From an uncultured bacterium (GTDB lineage Bacteria > Bacteroidota > Bacteroidia > Bacteroidales > Bacteroidaceae): a stretch of 7,501 bases of DNA. The stretch is taken from the NCBI GenBank assembly GCA_905215575.1, contig CAJMQV010000092.1:1-7501 (forward strand). The letters are read 5' to 3'. The translations under genes and the position numbers were made by a program. Below the pieces are notes generated by a model. That model was given only the letters and a program-made list of their open reading frames with translations. It made no database searches and was not told where the DNA came from. Of this stretch, positions 6,601-7,501 are shown in pieces (position 1 is the first letter of the stretch; each line of letters opens with the position of its first letter).

Positions 6601-7489
6601 GTTCCGAGGAACCGATCTCACAAACGAAAGGTTTACTTTCTGTAAAATCGGGCTGCACCGTGCGGAACCAGAATGTAGTGTCTACCGGCACACGAGTATC
6701 CTTTGGAGAATATACAAGAACCGGGCTGGATGCCTTCAGCGTATCATTTGCAATGACCGAAGTGGCCTTCAGAATATATCGTCCGGACGGAAGCCCCTGC
6801 AATCCTTCTAACGGGAACTTCTTATTGGCAATATACTTACCGGTGGCCTGAAGCATGGCAGCGGAAGAAGCACCTTCTGCCGGCTCGAGATGATAAAAGA
6901 CTGTACCTTTCTGTAACTCACCTCGAGTATTCTCCATATGAAAGCACACCTGTTCGGATGAATCACGATTCAGCACTTCGGGCACTTGGATAGAAAGTGT
7001 ATTGCGAAGCGTAACCAACTGAAGGTAAGCGTTCTGTTCGGCCTGTTCGCCCGACGGGTGCAGAGCCTTACAAGTTATGCTGGCCGGATAGGAATATTCC
7101 GGCTTGTCGGGATCGGGCGAAACGCCCACCGGGAAAGAAAAACAGAAACGACCGGTAGCATCGGTCTGAAGAGTATCATTTTGCGACGGCATTTCTTCCC
7201 ATACCGGTTTATGGGGATTGCTCATCTGGAACTGTGCCGTAACGCGGGTATTGGCTGCCGGTGCTCCGTTGTAATTGCGCACGGTACCGGATACATGAAG
7301 CGTATCTCCCCAGGCTTTGGGGGACAGGTTGGCCTGATCCAAGACGATTTCAAAATGCGGACGGGTGTATTCTTCCACGGAGAAGGTTTCAGACACCTCT
7401 CCCACCCGGACACGGTAACTGCCGTTTGCCCCTTGCTGAGGAATCTGATAATCTATGCGCCATGCTCCCCAGCGCTTTTTTTCGCTGCC
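3644..7489 (-). CDS. Bacteroidales alpha-2-macroglobulin family protein lacking the thioester (5' partial)
   Basis: Residue 1 here is the GTG at 7405, but the reading frame and recognisable sequence continue to 7489, so that GTG is not the real start and the N-terminus is missing. Order seen: end of a macroglobulin (MG) domain plus VEEYTRPHFEI (10-20); further MG beta domains (about 20-450); a bait-like Val/Ala/Met-rich stretch (455-500); the A2M core (PF00207, about 502-590), with QETAYF and PEALTRWHLLG; a helical TED-like barrel (about 690-1050), with EETPW (780-784), DGSFAWMPG (826-834) and WDNNYLSAYAVQALL; a Ser/Thr-rich linker (1047-1077); and a C-terminal beta domain (about 1130-1253), with LPKGNYVLEVPYRV and YAPEF. 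Family members are large envelope protease inhibitors or traps. At the thioester position this one has GAEE (724-727), not CxEQ, so covalent trapping is unlikely. Its stop overlaps the next gene. Family confidence is high; exact domain borders are approximate. Confidence 0.92.
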   Translation of the reverse strand, partial: GSEKKRWGAWRIDYQIPQQGANGSYRVRVGEVSETFSVEEYTRPHFEIVLDQANLSPKAWGDTLHVSGTVRNYNGAPAANTRVTAQFQMSNPHKPVWEEMPSQNDTLQTDATGRFCFSFPVGVSPDPDKPEYSYPASITCKALHPSGEQAEQNAYLQLVTLRNTLSIQVPEVLNRDSSEQVCFHMENTRGELQKGTVFYHLEPAEGASSAAMLQATGKYIANKKFPLEGLQGLPSGRYILKATSVIANDTLKASSPVLVYSPKDTRVPVDTTFWFRTVQPDFTESKPFVCEIGSSEQDVTLYYTLCYNGKIQERKVLAFSDSLFTLRLPYQPDYGQGATLHLAFVKDNEVYTRDIRINHRIETSRLQYKWHTFRDKLVPGAREEWTLQLTDSKGEPVSARCFFTLYDASLDAIRRHYWRLSPPSVPYLAMPYWSSRYLSSTSFGISFPWKHELQPVGTWSDLNLRLLGFARGKETVKNAKLLYQTVAGGTVNRMASPKMLAEAVVVENEVAMDMAAAPSLETHPAVRKNLQETAYFNAELNTDEEGKIRLSFVVPEALTRWHLLGVAYTKDMTCCRVDTTVVTQQKLMAQLFRPAYLNVGDRARLQTTLTNLSDEEDRGQLTLEIRDAETDSMVFRQEQSFRIAGGESAQYAFTFTPQEGGRKLVCRILADGQHHADGEQQELYVLPQTVPVTYTRPFVLEGSGTHRVSLPAQDAYSRQGITPSSWFLEYYTDPLFAAVQVLPLLQSSEGRGAEETAAAYYAAVCSAHLLKTRPQIQQWLSRWSDPQYIRQEDEWWKWMRRLNSRLWEETPWSKDYEESGSRLEGLYAASGSPEKVNAQRRQLLDRLLACQHTDGSFAWMPGLRGRYSVTVRVLNLLETLRPYSAALSDEELDRKEQLLRDRAFLYLQKNFRNGAVVPEPLRLNPTPDETDFLWLAASHLGADKALEDPSVKEAVDGLARQSAILPYVQKIAAARTLHAYGRDKEALACMNSVAEHLVTDSLGCHYFDTAFWGSAAGEQRLLLHLAALDMFRALQPEQTERIQGMQRWVLLQKRIQGWDNNYLSAYAVQALLQDEHSENTASASDSLVLSTVSTTQPVEASSADLPVMRYILPLDKTASVPEALTVKKQDGRLTWGTAYTQYDLSPDQIVREQKEWGALSVEISRLPDTLTVGEEMKAVYMIRADRDYDYMLLRINSAACCQPVWVTSGYRSMQGAGYYLSLEDDGMLLYFDHLPKGNYVLEVPYRVQFSGTYLHGGAELQSYYAPEFRTYLPGKRIYVNE
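5225..5236 (-). other. Degenerate thioester site (GAEE in place of CxEQ)
   Basis: The codons GGA GCC GAG GAG encode Gly-Ala-Glu-Glu. They sit between LFAAVQVLPLL and TAAAYYAAV, the place where thioester-bearing Bacteroidales A2Ms have a Tyr-Glu-Cys-x-Glu-Gln motif followed by an aromatic-rich helix. Both the Cys and the Gln needed for the internal thioester are replaced. The nearest Cys (737) is in the following helix and cannot substitute in this motif. Confidence 0.8.
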
Positions 7490-7492
7490 TCA
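7476..7492 (-). other. Probable frameshift or nonsense site at the 5' edge of the A2M gene
   Basis: The A2M frame reads back through WGAWRIDYQIPQQGANGSYRVRVGE as plausible protein, then meets TGA at 7490-7492. Between them is an A7 run on the minus strand (7476-7482). One extra A would join the frame to NGYEAAKK upstream and bypass the stop. A homopolymer error at a contig end, a single-base substitution at the TGA, or a real inactivating mutation would all explain it. Only eight upstream codons are visible. Confidence 0.5.
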
Positions 7493-7501
7493 TATCCATT
7501 C

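Noticed and set aside
7476..7482. Programmed -1 ribosomal frameshift at the A7 run
   Set aside because: In the upstream frame the heptamers are g-aaa-aaa or a-aaa-agc, neither an ideal slippery site, and only eight upstream codons are visible. A sequencing or assembly error is simpler.

Overview
The window looks like part of a Bacteroidales chromosome (Bacteroides and relatives). All five readable genes have their best family fit in that order: an IspH C-terminus with the Bacteroidetes-style ending, a DUF1573 protein, a DUF4837 lipoprotein, a phytase-like periplasmic protein and an alpha-2-macroglobulin (A2M) protein. The one clear promoter has the Bacteroidetes form (TTG, 19 bases, TAnnTTTG), not the E. 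coli form. These assignments rest on remembered family features; no search was run.

Layout. Bases 1-249 (+) hold the 3' end of ispH (isoprenoid biosynthesis), though its first 45 or so bases do not read like IspH. Bases 250-393 are intergenic. They hold an imperfect two-tier hairpin (268-315) and a perfect 22-bp hairpin with A7/T7 flanks (330-385), which can terminate both ispH and the convergent minus-strand operon. Reading leftward from the right edge, the minus strand carries a tightly packed set: a 5'-truncated A2M gene (3644-7489), a phytase-like gene (2602-3651, overlapping the A2M stop by 8 bp), a DUF4837 lipoprotein gene (1563-2576, 25-bp gap) and a DUF1573 gene (394-1491, 71-bp gap with its own promoter).

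How the genes may work together. The three complete minus-strand proteins carry export signals, and the A2M protein belongs to a family that is normally exported and lipid-anchored, so the operon probably encodes a set of cell-envelope proteins. The A2M protein keeps the bait-like segment, A2M core, helical barrel and C-terminal domain. Its thioester CxEQ motif is replaced by GAEE, so it should not trap proteases covalently. The four proteins contain many D-(S/T)-(A/I/L/V/M/T) sequons of the Bacteroides general protein O-glycosylation system. No function linking the four genes can be read directly from the sequence.

Both window edges look abnormal: a foreign-looking ispH junction on the left, and an in-frame TGA next to an A7 run on the right. 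They may be contig-end artefacts. No mobile element, CRISPR array, tRNA or rRNA was seen.
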